Under the pieces are notes generated by a model that was given only the letters and a program-made list of their open reading frames with translations, was not told the origin of the DNA and ran no database searches. A program made the position numbers and the translations under genes. From positions 1 to 8,482 of the forward strand of contig JAAYWX010000280.1 of assembly GCA_012516225.1 (NCBI GenBank): a DNA stretch of 8,482 nt, read 5' to 3'. Every line of letters starts with the position of its first letter. The stretch's first letter is position 1. Below are positions 7,912 to 8,482 of the stretch, piece by piece. This DNA is from Clostridiales bacterium. Lineage in GTDB: Bacteria; Bacillota; Clostridia; Oscillospirales; Oscillospiraceae.

Positions 7912-7926
7912 ACACTTACTATACAT

Positions 7927-7978
7927 AAAAAAGCGGTTCTCCGCGGAGCGTATTTCTACGCCGCGGAGAGCCGTTTTT
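7927..7978 (+). terminator. Intrinsic terminator of the operon, probably bidirectional
   Basis: A GC-rich hairpin begins 16 bases after the end of the ATPase locus. The arms 7934-7946 and 7961-7973 pair over 13 positions with one G-U; a two-base bulge (7947-7948) and three more pairs (7949-7951 with 7958-7960) close a six-base loop. Five T follow (7974-7978), as in Rho-independent terminators. Six A precede the hairpin (7927-7932), so the minus-strand transcript of asnS would also meet a hairpin plus U-run here. It probably serves both convergent units. Confidence 0.9.
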
Positions 7979-8033
7979 GCAGTAATGCCAATGGTTTTAC
8001 GGTATGTTAACGTCATGGAAAAGATATTTATGA

Positions 8034-8097
8034 CAAATTCGGCGTTTGTGTTGATGGCAGTGAATTTCACTGTTTATCAGTCCATAAACGCCATTTG
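8034..8097. repeat. Long imperfect inverted repeat / hairpin
   Basis: CAAAT (8034-8038) and GGCGTTT (8041-8047) pair with AAACGCC (8086-8092) and ATTTG (8093-8097). Inside, TGAT (8052-8055) pairs with ATCA (8076-8079), and the core CAGTGAA/TTCACTG (8058-8072) is a perfect 7-base repeat around one T. Small bulges and internal loops separate the segments. There is no following T-run, so it is not a standard terminator. It could be a structured RNA, a small palindromic repeat element, or a remnant of one. Confidence 0.6.
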
Positions 8098-8242
8098 CAA
8101 GTCTTAAAAAACATTGGCTGTTTTTCCCGTTCCATTATTTTACTATTGCTATCCATCATATGATGTTTTATTTTGGCCCCTGTCTAAGGTATCATTTAAT
8201 TTTACTTAATTTTGAAAAGCCATAAGCCATATTTATTTTTAG

Positions 8243-8266
8243 TAAAGCTTTTTTAAAATAGCTTTA
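8243..8266 (-). other. A/T-rich palindrome just after the asnS stop
   Basis: TAAAGCT (8243-8249) pairs with AGCTTTA (8260-8266), with further A/T pairs inside and one T-T mismatch. It touches the asnS stop codon, so it could fold at the 3' end of that transcript. No U-run follows on the minus strand, so I do not call it a terminator; the GC-rich hairpin at 7927-7978 is the better candidate. Confidence 0.35.
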
Positions 8267-8482
8267 TTAAAAATCCGCCGTACCTACCGTTCGCGGATGA
8301 GGCAGGACATCGCGTATATTGCTCACGCCGGTAAGGTACATGATAAGGCGCTCAAAACCAAGACCATAGCCGGCATGCCTGCATGAACCGTAACGGCGCA
8401 GGTCAAGATACCACCAGTAATCCTCTTTTTTGAGTCCAAGTTCTTCCATGCGCTTTTCAAGAACATCAAGCCGCTCTTCGCG
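8267..8482 (-). CDS. asnS: Asparaginyl-tRNA synthetase, C-terminal end (partial)
   Basis: The gene runs leftward and enters from the right edge; 71 residues plus the stop (8267-8269) are inside. AsnRS charges tRNA-Asn with asparagine in the cytoplasm. The visible part reads REERLDVLEKRMEELGLKKE, then an EDYWWYLDLRRYGS segment, then HAGYGLGFERLIMYLTGVSN, IRDVLPHPRT and a final TADF. GLGFERL with its arginine is class II motif 3, which binds ATP; the combination with YWWYLDLRRYG and TGVSNIRDV-P-PRT is specific to AsnRS rather than AspRS or LysRS. The methionine at 8449 is internal: the same frame continues unbroken to 8482, so the true start lies outside the window. The gene is convergent with the chelatase operon and unrelated to it functionally. 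Confidence 0.96.
   Translation of the reverse strand, partial: REERLDVLEKRMEELGLKKEDYWWYLDLRRYGSCRHAGYGLGFERLIMYLTGVSNIRDVLPHPRTVGTADF

Larger units (their letters stand above)
7979..8266. other. Non-coding convergent intergenic region
   Basis: Between the operon terminator and the end of asnS lie 288 bases without a supportable gene. The stretch becomes strongly AT-rich after about 8100. I see a long hairpin at 8034-8097, a 12-base palindrome CATCATATGATG at 8154-8165, an A/T hairpin at 8107-8125 (AAAAACA with TGTTTTT) and a palindromic segment 8243-8266 beside the asnS stop. I see no tRNA, rRNA, riboswitch or CRISPR pattern. Confidence 0.7.

Noticed and set aside
8056..8072. Cobalamin riboswitch suggested by GGCAGTG and the B12-related operon
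   Set aside because: The sequence is part of a simple inverted repeat, lies downstream of the operon, and lacks the B12-box and the conserved riboswitch core.
8212..8239. Plus-strand promoter TTGAAA-16-TATTTT
   Set aside because: Such matches are expected in AT-rich DNA, and it would only drive transcription antisense to asnS.
8267..8449. Complete 60-residue minus-strand protein starting at the ATG at 8449
   Set aside because: The reading frame continues upstream to the window edge with clear AsnRS sequence, so the methionine is internal.

Overview
This window comes from a bacterial chromosome. It most likely belongs to an anaerobic, Gram-positive Clostridia-type organism. The evidence is a substrate-binding protein built as a lipoprotein (with no TonB or outer-membrane receptor), strong purine-rich Shine-Dalgarno sites, tightly overlapping genes, and a Clostridia-like asparaginyl-tRNA synthetase tail. 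The taxonomic call is an inference from style and from remembered family features, not from a search.

Positions 1-7911 hold one plus-strand operon that enters from the left edge. It encodes the end of a VWA-domain chelatase D-type subunit (1-117), a BchI/ChlI-type AAA+ ATPase (117-1166) and a CobN/BchH-type large chelatase subunit of 1271 residues (1163-4978). A complete FecCD/BtuCDF-type ABC importer follows: a lipoprotein binding protein (5002-6066), a permease (6068-7135) and an ATPase (7135-7911). Five of the six genes are joined by start/stop overlaps or gaps of 1-23 bases, so they are very probably co-transcribed. A strong hairpin terminator at 7927-7978 closes the operon.

The ATPase is broken in this sequence. 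A -1 shift at about 7680 gives an immediate TAG, and a +1 shift at about 7764 puts the rest back in the starting frame. The recognisable protein runs on to 7911, so this is either a recent pseudogene or two indel errors in the sequence.

The 7979-8266 gap has no gene. It holds a long imperfect hairpin (8034-8097) and smaller palindromes. On the minus strand, 8267-8482 is the C-terminal end of asparaginyl-tRNA synthetase, which converges on the operon.

The D-I-H chelatase set is the architecture used for ATP-driven metal insertion into tetrapyrroles (Mg in chlorophyll synthesis, Co in aerobic B12 synthesis). Nothing else from either pathway is visible here; the set is instead coupled to a metal-chelate importer. 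The closest functional parallel I know is the hmu haem-uptake operon of Bacteroidetes, where the CobN-like HmuS sits with a similar importer. The most interesting reading is therefore an uptake-and-processing system for a metal tetrapyrrole (haem, corrinoid or similar), or for metal to be inserted into one. The substrate cannot be read from the sequence.
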